NCBI GenBank assembly: GCA_963823435.1
Contig: CAWGLN010000006.1
Coordinates: 1 to 64,000, forward strand
Source of the DNA: CAKZML01 sp963823435
Lineage (GTDB): Bacteria > Pseudomonadota > Gammaproteobacteria > Steroidobacterales > BM003
DNA length: 64,000 nt
Direction of reading: 5' to 3'
Part shown: positions 19,549-29,567 of the stretch, piece after piece
Layout of the letters: each line of letters opens with the position of its first letter
How positions within the stretch are numbered: position 1 is the stretch's first letter
Notes under the pieces: generated by a model
What the model was told of the DNA's origin: nothing
What the model saw: only the letters and a program-made list of their open reading frames with translations
Database searches by the model: none
Made by a program: the position numbers and the translations under genes

Positions 19549-21366
19549 ATGAGCTTCTTCTCCGAACTCAAACGTCGCAACGTCATCCGTGTGGGGATGT
19601 TGTACCTGGTTGGCGCCTGGTTGTTGCTCCAGGCCACCGACGTGCTGTCCTCCATCCTGCCGGTGCCGGACTGGACCGGATCCCTGGTGTTCCTGCTGCT
19701 GGCCATCGGATTTCTTCCCGCCCTGGTGTTTGCCTGGGTCTATGAGCTGACCCCCGAGGGCATCAAGCGCGAGCAGGACGTTCCGCGGGAGATCTCGGTG
19801 ACCGCGGCCACGGCCCATCGTCTGAACATGACCATCGCCATACTGCTGGTGCTGGCCATCGCCAGCGTGGGTCTGAATCGCTTTCTGCCTCGCGCCGATC
19901 AGCAATCTACCGCGCCGATTGCGGCCGCGCCGGATGCAAAGCCTGCAGACTCGCGGGTCTCCATTGCCGTGCTGCCGTTCATGGACTTGAGCGCCGAGGA
20001 GGATCAGCGCTATTTCACCGACGGCATCTCCGAGGAATTATTGAACGTGCTGGTAAGGGTGGATGGTCTGCGGGTGGCATCACGTACCTCGTCCTTCGGC
20101 TACCGCGGCAGCACCCAGAATGTGCCCACCATCGCGAAAGAGCTCGGAGTGGGCTATGTGCTGGAAGGCAGCGTACGCAAGGACGGTTACCGTATCCGGA
20201 TTACCGCCCAGCTTATCGAGGCCGAGACCGATGAGCACCTCTGGTCTGCCAATTTTGACCGGGAGCTGAAGGATATTTTTACCATCCAGGACGAGATCGC
20301 AAATTCCATCGTGGATTCGCTTGTGGATAAACTTGGGGTAGAGAAAGTCGCCAAAATGGTGACGGTGGTGCCGGCCACCGAGAACCTGGATGCTTACCAG
20401 TTGTACCTGCAGGGCAGGGACTTGTTCCAGCGCCGGACCAGGCTGGATTTATGCATCTCCTTGTATGAACAGGCCATTGCCCTGGATCCCGCCTTTGCCA
20501 GGGCCTGGGAAGGGCTGGCCGCAGTTGAGGCCATCTACACAGACTGGAATGACGACGACGGTATCGATCATCTGGGCAAGGCCATCAAGGCGGCAAACCG
20601 GGCGATTGAGCTGGATCCCAGCCTGTCAATGCCACACGCGGTGAAGGCGCTGATAGAGTTTAACTTTATAGGAAAAGGCGATTACATCCAGGCTTGGAAG
20701 GACTTTGACCAGGCTGTGAAGAACGATCCCAAGAATGCCACGGTACGCTTGTGGCGTGGAATCATGCTGCGCAATGCGGGCTATTTCGACGCCGCCATCG
20801 AAGACCTGGAAATCTGCCTGGAGCTTGACCCGGCATACCTGAATTGTCGGCAACACCTGGCAACTCTTTACCTGGCCAAGGGTGACGAGGACCGCGCCAT
20901 TGCTGAATTTGAGACCACCCTTGCAGCGAACTTTCATTCTATCGATGAGGTGTTTGTTCCTGTGTATGTGCGGCGTGGCCAGCGCCTGACGGCCCTGCTG
21001 ATCGCCTCGGGACGTGCGGAATTTAACTCCCATGCACCGGTGGAAGAGTGGATAAAGGCGATTGAGAATCCCGATGAGGATCACAGTGCCCAGATTGCCC
21101 ATTTTGAACAATGGGCCGAAACGACCGGACATACGTACGGATTTGGCGCCTTTATCCGGCTTGCATTCAAGCAGTACGACAAGCTGGCCGGCGGAGGCGC
21201 GTGGAACACTTATGAAATGATCTGGACCCAGGATGCGGCAGAGTATCGACAGACCGAGTATTTTCAGAAGTTGATCCGCGAATCCGGAATCCTGACATTG
21301 TGGCAGGAAAAGGGTTTTCCCGCCCAGTGCCAGCCCGTGGGTAACGACGGCTTCCGCTGTAATTAA
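19549..21366 (+). CDS. TPR-family copy B: membrane-anchored TolB/FlgO-like TPR protein
   Basis: 605 residues, unbroken. MSFFSELKRRNVIRVGMLYL, TM1 and TM2, YELTPEGIKRE, TM3 (MTIAILLVLAIASVGLNRFL), TolB/FlgO-like domain at about 138-265 (SIAVLPFMDLSAEEDQRYF, TDGISEELLNVL, RVASRTSSFGYRG, YVLEGSVRKDGY, FTIQDEIANSIV), then TPRs (ALDPAFARAWEGLAAVEAIY, AIELDPSLSMPHAVKALI, LELDPAYLNCRQHLATLYL). The C-terminus has two Cys (FPAQCQPVGNDGFRCN). It is most similar to copy F at 38-39.8 kb, with the same LPVP loop, DLSA..DQRYFTDGI and Cys-containing end. Three TMs predict a periplasmic soluble domain. Confidence 0.92.
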   Translation: MSFFSELKRRNVIRVGMLYLVGAWLLLQATDVLSSILPVPDWTGSLVFLLLAIGFLPALVFAWVYELTPEGIKREQDVPREISVTAATAHRLNMTIAILLVLAIASVGLNRFLPRADQQSTAPIAAAPDAKPADSRVSIAVLPFMDLSAEEDQRYFTDGISEELLNVLVRVDGLRVASRTSSFGYRGSTQNVPTIAKELGVGYVLEGSVRKDGYRIRITAQLIEAETDEHLWSANFDRELKDIFTIQDEIANSIVDSLVDKLGVEKVAKMVTVVPATENLDAYQLYLQGRDLFQRRTRLDLCISLYEQAIALDPAFARAWEGLAAVEAIYTDWNDDDGIDHLGKAIKAANRAIELDPSLSMPHAVKALIEFNFIGKGDYIQAWKDFDQAVKNDPKNATVRLWRGIMLRNAGYFDAAIEDLEICLELDPAYLNCRQHLATLYLAKGDEDRAIAEFETTLAANFHSIDEVFVPVYVRRGQRLTALLIASGRAEFNSHAPVEEWIKAIENPDEDHSAQIAHFEQWAETTGHTYGFGAFIRLAFKQYDKLAGGGAWNTYEMIWTQDAAEYRQTEYFQKLIRESGILTLWQEKGFPAQCQPVGNDGFRCN

Positions 21367-21442
21367 AGGCGCCGTGTATAGTCGAGTCGCATTATGAGCC
21401 TGCGCCATCATCAGTCAAAAAACAGGGACGGATAAAATAAGG

Positions 21443-23521
21443 ATGTCATTTTTCGAGGAACTCAAGCGCCGTAACGTATTTCGCGTAGGGATTGCCTACG
21501 TGGTCTCTGCCTGGGTGCTGCTGCAAGTGGTGGACCTGGTGCTGGACAATATCGCCGCGCCAGAGTGGGTCATGAAAGTCTTCATGCTGGCGGTGGGTGT
21601 GGGCCTGCCCCTGGCCTTGATACTCGCCTGGGCTTTTGAGATGACCCCCGAGGGCCTCAAGCGTGAAACCGCCGTGAATCCTGATCAGTCCATCACTCCG
21701 CAAACCGGGCGCAAGCTGGATCGACTCATTATCGTGTCCCTCGGAGTTGCGGTAGCCTTTCTCCTGTTAGACCGGTTCATCAATGTGCCAGGCGAAGCCG
21801 AACCGACGGCGGACACCACCACAGAGTCTGTGCAGGTCGAGCAGGACGGTGGTACACCGATCCATGTTATCTCGGACAAGTCCATCGCCGTGCTGCCACT
21901 GGCTAATCGCAGCGTGCGAGCGGAGGATGCATTTTTCGCCGAGGGCATGCACGACGAGTTGCTGACCCAGTTGAGTCGCATCTCGGCCCTACGGGTGATT
22001 TCACGCACCTCGGTGATGGGCTATGCCGGAACCACCAAGCGCATGCCGGACATCGGTCGTGAACTGGGAGTGTCCACCTTGCTCGAAGGCGGCGTGCAAC
22101 GCTCCGGTAACCGGGTACGCATTAATGTCCAGCTAATCGAAGCGGCCACCGACGAACACCTGTGGGCCGAGGTCTACGACCGGGAATTGACTGCAGACAA
22201 CCTGTTCGAGATTCAGTCAGACATAACCCTGGCCATCGCCTCCGCCTTGCAAGCAGTCCTGACCGGACAAGAGCAGCAAGTGCTTGAGCAAAAGCCCACC
22301 GAGAACCTGGACGCTTACGCTCACTACCTGCGAGGCAAGGTTGCCGCATCAACCTACGGACGAACCTCCTCACAAATTGCGGCGAGCATTGCTTCCTATA
22401 GAAGTGCAATTGAACTTGATCCGAAGTTCGCCGCCGCCTACGCCGCGTTGAGTATCGACTTGATAGAGCACTTCTGGGTCAACGGACGGGTCGGCGACCT
22501 GGGTCCGGCCACCGAGGCACTGGAGAAGGCCCGTGAACTGGCGCCCGAAGCAGCCGGGACCCACATCGCGGAAGGCTATTATTACTACTGGGGGCACTTG
22601 AACTACGAGCTGGCCATCGACGCATTTGATCGTGCGCTGGAGTCCAGTCCCGGCGAATTGTTGGCGATACGCGGGCGCGCCTACACCTTGCGACGAATGG
22701 GTCGATTCGAGGACTGTCTCGAAGACTTCAACCGGATACTTTCGCTGGACCCACTTAATGGTCCGGCGGCGGTCGAAATGGCGTACTCCCTGACACAAAT
22801 CGGTCGCTTCGATGAGGCTTTTGCGAAGATTGAACAGGCGAGAGCGCTGGGGACGAAACATGCGTTTTTTGTTTACGTTGAAGCGAACTTGATGGCGACC
22901 GAGCAGAGGCTGGATGAGGCTAGAGCGGTGCTCGGGACAGTTTCTGAATCCATGGCGCCCGTCGCTTTTGACTTGTTGTTTTCAATCGCCCGTTGGAGCC
23001 GCGATCCACAGTTTATCGAGCAAATGGATGAGCTCGGGGAACGCCGTAAACTCCTGAATCCGGACAGTGTTGAAAACTATCTGCCATCGCACGCCCGGGT
23101 ACTGTGGGACAGGGGCCAATACACGGATATGCAGCCGTTGCTGGATGATTACGAGCCGAAGTTACTGAAATTGTTGGATACCAGTCCGGACCAGGCTGCA
23201 CCGCTCGCCGGGCTTATCGAGCTCTACTCCATGCGGGGCGACCGGTCCCGCTTTGACGCCATGGTGCATCGCTATGATCATGACCTGAAGCCGGACGCCT
23301 TGCGCCTGGTGGAGCAGGGCATGGTGATTCCAATTGGTTACGCCAGGTTCGGAGATGCCGATGCTGCCCTGGATCGGATTGATCTTGCGGTTGAACAGTT
23401 CGGAATCTGGGAGTTCTCCCGCTTTTCCATGGACCCGGTGTTTGACTCCATGCGGGATAATCCTCGCTTTCAAGCCCTGGACCAGCGTTTGCAGCAGTGG
23501 CTGGAGAGTCGCAAGAAATGA
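21443..23521 (+). CDS. TPR-family copy C: membrane-anchored TolB/FlgO-like TPR protein
   Basis: 692 residues, the longest copy and unbroken. MSFFEELKRRNVFRVGIAYV, two TMs, FEMTPEGLKRE, TM3 (LIIVSLGVAVAFLLLDRFI). The TolB/FlgO-like domain is the most divergent of the set: LPLANRSVRAEDAFFAEGMH replaces the usual LPFVNMS..NEYFSDGIS, and an extra ADN precedes LFEIQSDI. About ten TPR-like helix pairs follow (FAAAYAALSIDLIEHFW, GTHIAEGYYYYWGHLNYELA, RAYTLRRMGRFEDCLEDF). The end SMDPVFDSMRDNPRFQALDQ is the family C-terminal signature. The stop overlaps the next start (ATGA at 23518-23521). Confidence 0.92.
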   Translation: MSFFEELKRRNVFRVGIAYVVSAWVLLQVVDLVLDNIAAPEWVMKVFMLAVGVGLPLALILAWAFEMTPEGLKRETAVNPDQSITPQTGRKLDRLIIVSLGVAVAFLLLDRFINVPGEAEPTADTTTESVQVEQDGGTPIHVISDKSIAVLPLANRSVRAEDAFFAEGMHDELLTQLSRISALRVISRTSVMGYAGTTKRMPDIGRELGVSTLLEGGVQRSGNRVRINVQLIEAATDEHLWAEVYDRELTADNLFEIQSDITLAIASALQAVLTGQEQQVLEQKPTENLDAYAHYLRGKVAASTYGRTSSQIAASIASYRSAIELDPKFAAAYAALSIDLIEHFWVNGRVGDLGPATEALEKARELAPEAAGTHIAEGYYYYWGHLNYELAIDAFDRALESSPGELLAIRGRAYTLRRMGRFEDCLEDFNRILSLDPLNGPAAVEMAYSLTQIGRFDEAFAKIEQARALGTKHAFFVYVEANLMATEQRLDEARAVLGTVSESMAPVAFDLLFSIARWSRDPQFIEQMDELGERRKLLNPDSVENYLPSHARVLWDRGQYTDMQPLLDDYEPKLLKLLDTSPDQAAPLAGLIELYSMRGDRSRFDAMVHRYDHDLKPDALRLVEQGMVIPIGYARFGDADAALDRIDLAVEQFGIWEFSRFSMDPVFDSMRDNPRFQALDQRLQQWLESRKK

Positions 23522-25380
23522 GTTTTTTCGAGGAACTCGAAACGCCGCAATGTATTCCGCGTGGGTATCGCCTACGCGGTGGTCGCCTGGGTGTTGCTGC
23601 AGGTGGTGGACCTGGTGCTGGATAATATCGTGGCGCCAGAGTGGATCATGAAGGTATTCATGCTGGCGGTGGCGGTGGGTTTCCCCCTGGCGGTGATCAT
23701 AGCCTGGGCTTTCGAAATGACCCCCGAAGGACTCAAGCGCGAGTCTGAGGTGGATCGCAGCCAGTCCATCACCCCGCAGACCGGGCACAAGCTGGATCGC
23801 ATCATTATCGTCGTTCCTGGCGGTTGCGGTGGTCGTGCTTCTGGCCGAGACGATTGTATGTCGGCGATGAAAGTTTGCCGCCAGTATCGACAGCGGCGAA
23901 TTCTGAAAGGTCACCGGCCGATGCCACCGCACAGCCCGTGGGCCCGGTATCCCGCGCCCGGGGCAACTCCATCGCCGTGCTGCCGTTCGTCAACATGAGC
24001 GCCGACAAGGATAACGAGTATTTCTCGGATGGCATCTCGGAGGAAATCCTCAATGTGCTGGCGCGTATACCGGACCTGAAGGTGGCGGCCCGCACCTCGG
24101 CCTTTGCGTTCAAGGGCACGAACACCAACATTGCCGATATTGCCCGGACCCTGAATGTGGATATCGTGCTGGAAGGCAGTGTGCGCAAGTCCGGCAACCA
24201 GGTGCGGGTCACGGCCCAGTTGATCAAGGCCGCCGACGGTTATCACCTGTGGTCGGAAACCTACGACCGGGAGCTGACCAATATCTTCGCCATCCAGGAC
24301 GAGATTGCGAAGTCCATCGCCGATGAGTTGAAGCTTACCCTGGATATCGATACGGCGGTTGCCGGCAACATGACCGGCACCACCAGCACCGAGGCCTACG
24401 ATGCCTACCTGCGGGGTATGAACCAGTGGCATCTGCGAAGTGGAGAATCCCTGCACAACAGTGTCGAGCTGTTTGGCCAGGCCATTGCCATCGACCCGAA
24501 TTTTGCCCGGGCCTATGGAGGTCTTGCACTGACTTACGCCATCATCATGGATTACACGGATATGCCGGCTGCCGAGGCACGGCAGAAAGCGCGCATCGCG
24601 GCGGATGCTGCGCTGGGCATCGATCCGCACCTGGTCGAGGCGGCCACCGCCCTGATCTACACGACCAACGATATCGACCAGCAACTGGTCTATGCCCAAA
24701 GAGCCATCGAGTTGGGGCCATCATTTGCCACCGCGCACCAGTGGTACGCAACGACTCTCTCCCTGACCGGCGATCTTGAGGCCGCCGAACGAGAGTACCT
24801 GGCGGCCTATGAACTGGATCCGCGGTCACGCATCGTGGGCGTCAACCTGGCGGGAAATTACCGGCTGATGGGACGTTTTGAGGACGCCGAGCGGAACTTG
24901 CAGCAGGTCCTGTCCTTTGCACCGGACTTTTATTTTGCCCATGACTCCTTGTTCCAGCTGCGACTGCAGACCGGGGATATGCAAGGCGCAGAGTCCGCGG
25001 GCAGGCAGCTGGCCCGGGAACTGGGGCGAGATGAGGCTGCTGTGCAGGTCTACCTGGATTTGTTTTCCGACAGTACGAAGAAACAGGATGCACTGGAGAC
25101 CATCATGAGTTGGCCCAGGCGCGACCGGTGGAGCGGAGCGAGTCCCGCCCTGATCGGCGAAGGTCTTTCGACGCTGCTGGCGATTGCAGGCGCGTGGCCG
25201 GAAGCCCGGACCGTACTGAAGGAAGAGATTCAATACACTCCCGTTTACATTTACGGGGGCGTGAGAGTTGATCGCAGCCTTGCCGCCTTCAATTGCAGCC
25301 CCGAGACCCAGGCTATCTACGCCACTACAAATTTGCCGCCGCTTGCCGTGCCCTATCCTTGTGAAGGCTTGACGAAATGA
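23518..25380 (+). CDS. TPR-family copy D: membrane-anchored TolB/FlgO-like TPR protein (frameshifts)
   Basis: Begins MSFFEEL; one extra G at about 23537 (CTC-G-AAA) interrupts KRRN, and an extra base near 23816 interrupts TM3 (IIIVVLAVAVVVLLAETIV). Corrected, it has two TMs nearly identical to copy C, FEMTPEGLKRESEVDRSQSI, and a canonical TolB/FlgO-like domain: SIAVLPFVNMSADKDNEYFS, VAARTSAFAFKG, IVLEGSVRKSGNQVR, YDRELTNIFAIQDEIAKS. TPRs follow (IDPNFARAYGGLALTYAI, LGPSFATAHQWYATTL, FAPDFYFAHDSLFQLRL). It is coupled to copies C and E by ATGA overlaps. The N-terminal similarity to C suggests local duplication. Confidence 0.88.
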
Positions 25381-27264
25381 GTTTCTTCACTGAACTCAAG
25401 CGACGCAATGTTTTCCGCGTCGGCGCCGCCTACCTGGTCGCCGCATGGCTGGTGATTCAACTCGTCGAGACGATTTTCCCGGCCTTTGGCTTCGGCGATT
25501 CGGCCGTGCGTCTTGCGGTCATCGTGCTCGCCATCGGTTTCGTACCGGTGCTGATCCTGGCCTGGGCCTTCGAGATCACCCCCGAGGGTGTGAAGCGGGA
25601 CAGGGAAGTGGATCGCAGGGAGGCCGGCGCATCGATAACTGCCCACAAGCTAAATCGTGCCGTGGTGGTATTGCTGGTCGCCGCGGTGGGCTACTTCGCG
25701 GTGGACAAGTTTGTGCTGGCCCCGCCGCAGCCGGGCGAGCAATCAACGGCTGCACAGCGGGACGCGACGTCACAGCCACCAGGCGTCGAAATCTCTGCCC
25801 CCGCAGTGCAAGGTCGCTCGGTGGCGGTGCTGCCCTTCGTCTCCATGAGTAGCGGTGAGGATGACGAGTATTTTGCCGACGGCTTGACCGAGGAAATCCT
25901 CAACTACCTGGCCAGTGTTCCCGAATTACTGGTTACCGCACGCACTTCGGCGTTTCATTTCAGGGGCACCAATCTGCCGGTGCCCGAGATTGCCGCCACC
26001 CTGGGTGTGGCCAACGTGGTGGAAGGCTCGGTCCGACGGGCCGGTGACAGGGTTCGTATCACCGTCCAGTTGATCCGGGCCGCCGACGGCTTCCACCTGT
26101 GGTCCCAGACCTATGACCGCACCCTGGAAAATGTGTTTGCGGTGCAGGAAGATATCGCTCGCAACATTACCGAGGTGCTGGACGTGGTGCTGGACGAGCA
26201 GGAGCTGGCTCGCATGCGTGCCGCCGGCATTGGCGACGTGGAAGCCTTCATTGCTTATCAGAAAGGGCAGGAGGCCTTCACCGCGGCTCACTCGGACATC
26301 GAGCACATCTCCGATGCGCTGGCGACGGCCAACCAGTATTACGACCAGGTACTGGAAGTGGCGCCAGGGCTCACCGGCGTGCATTTGCGGCGGGCTGACC
26401 TTGGTGGTCATGTGTTATTCGAATTGGTGGCCGGGTTTCGCCCTGAAACCTACCCCGGGAGAGTCCCGGGATGTGCTGAAGACCTTGCAGGAGGATTACT
26501 CCCGGGCCTGGGAGTCCGCACGCCCCGGGGCCGAGCGGACCATGGTGGAAGTCGAGCGCACGATTTTCTCCGATAACTGGGAGGGCCTGGCCGCCAGGTT
26601 GGACCAGGTGTTCGCCCTGCTGAGTGCCTGCAAGGCAACTGGATAAGCCAGTTGGGTCAGCAGTTTGGCCGGGCCGCAGAATCGGCCGCCTGGCAGCAGA
26701 ACAACTTGCGCTGCGACCCCCTCGCCGGGATGACCTACATGGCCCTGACCCAGGCGCTGGTCTGGGACGCAAGGCCCGAGGAGGGTCTGGAGTTGATTGC
26801 CCGGGGAGAAGCGCTGAAAATCTACATTCCCTTCAAGCGCGATATGCGACAGGTCGCCCTGTTGGCGGCAGGCCAGTTCAAGCAGGACGCCGAGGCGTAT
26901 ATGCCCGCCGCCCACGGCACTATCTACCCCTTTCCCGACCGGCTCATGCTGGAGGCCAGGGTAGGAGATCAGGTTCGTGCCCGGGAAATCTCCGATGCCT
27001 ATCTGGCTCGTCCCGGCGTCGATGACTGGTCGTCCATGGTCGCAGCCGCGGTGGTGGGAAACCGCCAGGGGGCCAATGCCGCCGCAGCGCGTATTGACGG
27101 TCGTCCCGGCGGGCCATTCATGCTTGCTCGTCGGCTCGCAGATGTGCTTTTGCGGCGCACCCTTCGACCTGGATGCAACGCCCAATTTCAAGGCGCGGTT
27201 AGGGGAGTCGGGTTTCCCCTGGCCACCGCGGGATCCGGTCGGTTACCCGCTCAAGACCTGGTAA
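25377..27264 (+). CDS. TPR-family copy E: membrane-anchored TolB/FlgO-like TPR protein (frameshifts)
   Basis: ATG 25377 overlaps the stop of copy D. MSFFTELKRRNVFRVGAAYL, two TMs with a distinct loop (VETIFPAFGFGDSAV), FEITPEGVKRD, TM3 (AVVVLLVAAVGYFAVDKFVL, close to copy A). The TolB/FlgO-like domain runs from SVAVLPFVSMSSGEDDEYFA to YDRTLENVFAVQEDIARNI. The TPR part must be joined across indels near 26418 (TTC-G-AAT), 26637 and 27148: LKTLQEDYSRAWESARPGAE, LGQQFGRAAESAAWQQNN, LARPGVDDWSSMVAAAV. It ends in a Cys-containing tail (CFCGAPFDLDATPNF) and WPPRDPVGYPLKTW. The last 22 bases overlap the convergent ybiT end. Confidence 0.85.
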
Positions 27265-28880
27265 TTGCTCAGGCGACGCGAACTTTGCCGCTGAGAGCGC
27301 TGCGAGTCCAGGTATTCGTCGTAACTACCGTTGAAGTCGATGACCCCGTCAGGTGTTAACTCGATAATGCGGGTCGCAAGCGATGACACAAAATCCCGGT
27401 CATGGCTGATGAAGATCAGCGTGCCGGGGTAGTTCTCAAGCGCAAGATTCAAGGCCTCGATAGATTCCATGTCCAGGTGGTTGGTCGGCTCGTCCATGAT
27501 CAGCACATTGGGTTTCTGCAGTATCAGCTTGCCGAACATCAAGCGTCGCTGTTCGCCACCCGATACCACTTTCACCGACTTTTCGCTCTCGTCTCTCGAG
27601 AACAACATCCTGCCGAGCGTGGCCCGCAGCATTTGTTCGTCAGCACCCTTGGGTTGCCACTGGGTGATCCAGTCGAACAGGCTTAATTCATGCTGGAATT
27701 CCGTCGAGTTGTCCTGGGCTGAATAACCCACCTGGGCATTCTCGGCCCACTTGACCTGGCCGCTGTCGGGTTCGATTTCCTGCATCAGGCAGCGAACGAG
27801 CGTGGTCTTGCCGATGCCGTTTTGCCCCAGGATCGCAACCCGTGATCCGGCTTCGATAGCCAGGTTCAAACCTTTAAACAGCGGACCCTCGTCATAGCCC
27901 TTGCTCAGGTTGGTCGCTTCCAGGGCGAAACGACGCAGCGGCTTGTCCTGTTCAAAACGAATATAGGGACTCACCCGGCTGGATGGCGTGATGACTTCAA
28001 GCTCGATCTTTTCCAGTTGCCGGGCCCGGGAGGTCGCCTGGCGCGCCTTGGAGGCGTTGGCAGAGAAACGGCTGACGAAGGCCTGCAGCTCGGCCATTTT
28101 CACTTTCTTCTTGGCGTTGTCATTCTGGGTGCGTTCACGTGCCTGGGTGGCCGCCGTCATGTACTCGTCATAGTTGCCCGGGAACAGCTGCAACTTGCCG
28201 TAATCCAGGTCAGCCATGTGTGTGCACACGGTATTCAGAAAGTGGCGATCATGGGAAATGATGATAATTGTGGACTTGCTCTTGTCCAGGAATTCTTCCA
28301 GCCAGCGGATGGCGTTGATGTCCAGGTTGTTGGTCGGCTCATCCAGCAGCAGCACATCCGGATCGGAAAACAGCGCCTGGGCCAGTAGCACCCGGAGCTT
28401 CCAGCCGGGGGCGACGGCGCTCATGGGGCCCTGGTGCTGTTCCACGGGTATACCGATACCTTCCAGCAGATCACCTGCCCGGGATTCGGCCGAGTAACCA
28501 TCCATCTCGGCGAATTCGACTTCAAGATCTGCGACCAGCATGCCTTCTTCGTCGCTCATCTGGGGCAGGGAATAGAGACGGTCGCGTTCCTGCATCACCT
28601 GCCACAATCTCTTGTAACCCATGATGACCGTATCGAGTACCCGATACCCTTCATAGGCGAACTGGTCCTGGGAAAGCTGACCGATCCGTATATTGGGATC
28701 GATGGACACATTGCCGGCGGTCGGCTCGATATCACCGGCCAGGATTTTCATGAAGGTCGACTTGCCCGAGCCGTTGGCGCCGATCAGGCCATAGCGGTTG
28801 CCGTTGCCGAAAGTCACGGAAACGTTTTCAAAAAGCGGCTTGGCGCCGAACTGGATGGCCAGATTTGCTGTAGAGATCAA
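27243..28880 (-). CDS. ybiT: ABC-F family ATPase YbiT
   Basis: About 545 residues with two ABC domains and no TM segments. Domain 1: IGANGSGKSTFMKIL, signature-like VAPGWKLRVLLAQAL, Walker B VLLLDEPTNNLD, ISHDRHFLNTVCTHMADLD. The interdomain linker YDEYMTAATQARERTQNDNA and FVSRFSANASKARQATSRAR is diagnostic for YbiT. Domain 2: LGQNGIGKTTL, VSGGEQRRLMFGKL, LIMDEPTNHLDMESIEALN. ABC-F proteins act on the ribosome rather than in transport. I chose a TTG start at 28880 because homologs begin at this point (LISTANLAIQFGAKPLFENV); the open frame extends upstream to an ATG at 28994 without similarity. Confidence 0.93.
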   Translation of the reverse strand: MISTANLAIQFGAKPLFENVSVTFGNGNRYGLIGANGSGKSTFMKILAGDIEPTAGNVSIDPNIRIGQLSQDQFAYEGYRVLDTVIMGYKRLWQVMQERDRLYSLPQMSDEEGMLVADLEVEFAEMDGYSAESRAGDLLEGIGIPVEQHQGPMSAVAPGWKLRVLLAQALFSDPDVLLLDEPTNNLDINAIRWLEEFLDKSKSTIIIISHDRHFLNTVCTHMADLDYGKLQLFPGNYDEYMTAATQARERTQNDNAKKKVKMAELQAFVSRFSANASKARQATSRARQLEKIELEVITPSSRVSPYIRFEQDKPLRRFALEATNLSKGYDEGPLFKGLNLAIEAGSRVAILGQNGIGKTTLVRCLMQEIEPDSGQVKWAENAQVGYSAQDNSTEFQHELSLFDWITQWQPKGADEQMLRATLGRMLFSRDESEKSVKVVSGGEQRRLMFGKLILQKPNVLIMDEPTNHLDMESIEALNLALENYPGTLIFISHDRDFVSSLATRIIELTPDGVIDFNGSYDEYLDSQRSQRQSSRRLSNYQVLSG

Positions 28881-29567
28881 TGTCTTGTACCGGTAATGCG
28901 CGTGTTTCAGTGGGCCGCACTCGCCGGTAAACAGACCATAACAATCTGATTTTAAAGGGAAAGCGGTATGGGTAATGCAATGGGTGGAGGGCATGGTAGC
29001 AGAGTTTTGCCGACAGACCTACCCGCACCTGGGGAGTTCCAGCGTGCATGGCACAGCGGCACCCGGGTCAGTCACGGACTCCTTGTATGATTTCGGCCAC
29101 ATCGAAAAATGTCGGGCGGTTTTCGGGTTCCCCGAATGGGTTGGCGGCCCGGCAAAGCGGCGAATCCCGGTTTTTTCGCCCGGTAAGGGAATCGCGTGAA
29201 ACAAAAATAACCAAATAAAATCAAAGAGTTGACGATAATTTCTGGTGTCTGCCGCGGAAAAAGTGTGACGCATGTCGCGGAAAATTCACCTTATTAGGGT
29301 CTGGATTCAGGGCGCCTGACCTTTCGATATTAAATTGTGGGCAAAAAAGCAACAAATAAGCTGTTGTTTTTTAAGTAATTCGTTATTTTACGCCGTAAAT
29401 CTGTATCAATTTGCTCACAGATTGTTGTGGTTTGATGTCTGTTGCTATAGGATCGGCCCGATCAATTCCCTGGTTTGTTCCTGTATAGACATGTCAAATC
29501 TATCTGGAAGAGGTCTCGGAATCGACTCTGCAACTACCAAATTATCCAAAATTTTGGGGGATTATAA
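28881..29567 (+). promoter_or_regulatory. Long AT-rich leader/promoter region of the TonB receptor
   Basis: No gene is supported in this 687-base stretch. It is noticeably more AT-rich than its surroundings from about 29190 onward, with runs such as AAATAACCAAATAAAA and TTGTTTTTTAAG. It holds the promoter of ybiT (left) and of the receptor (right). Candidate -10 boxes such as GCTATAGG near 29445 exist, but I cannot pick a promoter with confidence. A purine-rich GGGGGAT just before ATG 29568 serves as ribosome binding site. The receptor leader is probably long. Confidence 0.45.

Noticed and set aside
20626..21411. Minus-strand open frames under the TPR copies
   Set aside because: Shadows of unbroken copy B; the plus frame shows the whole family architecture.
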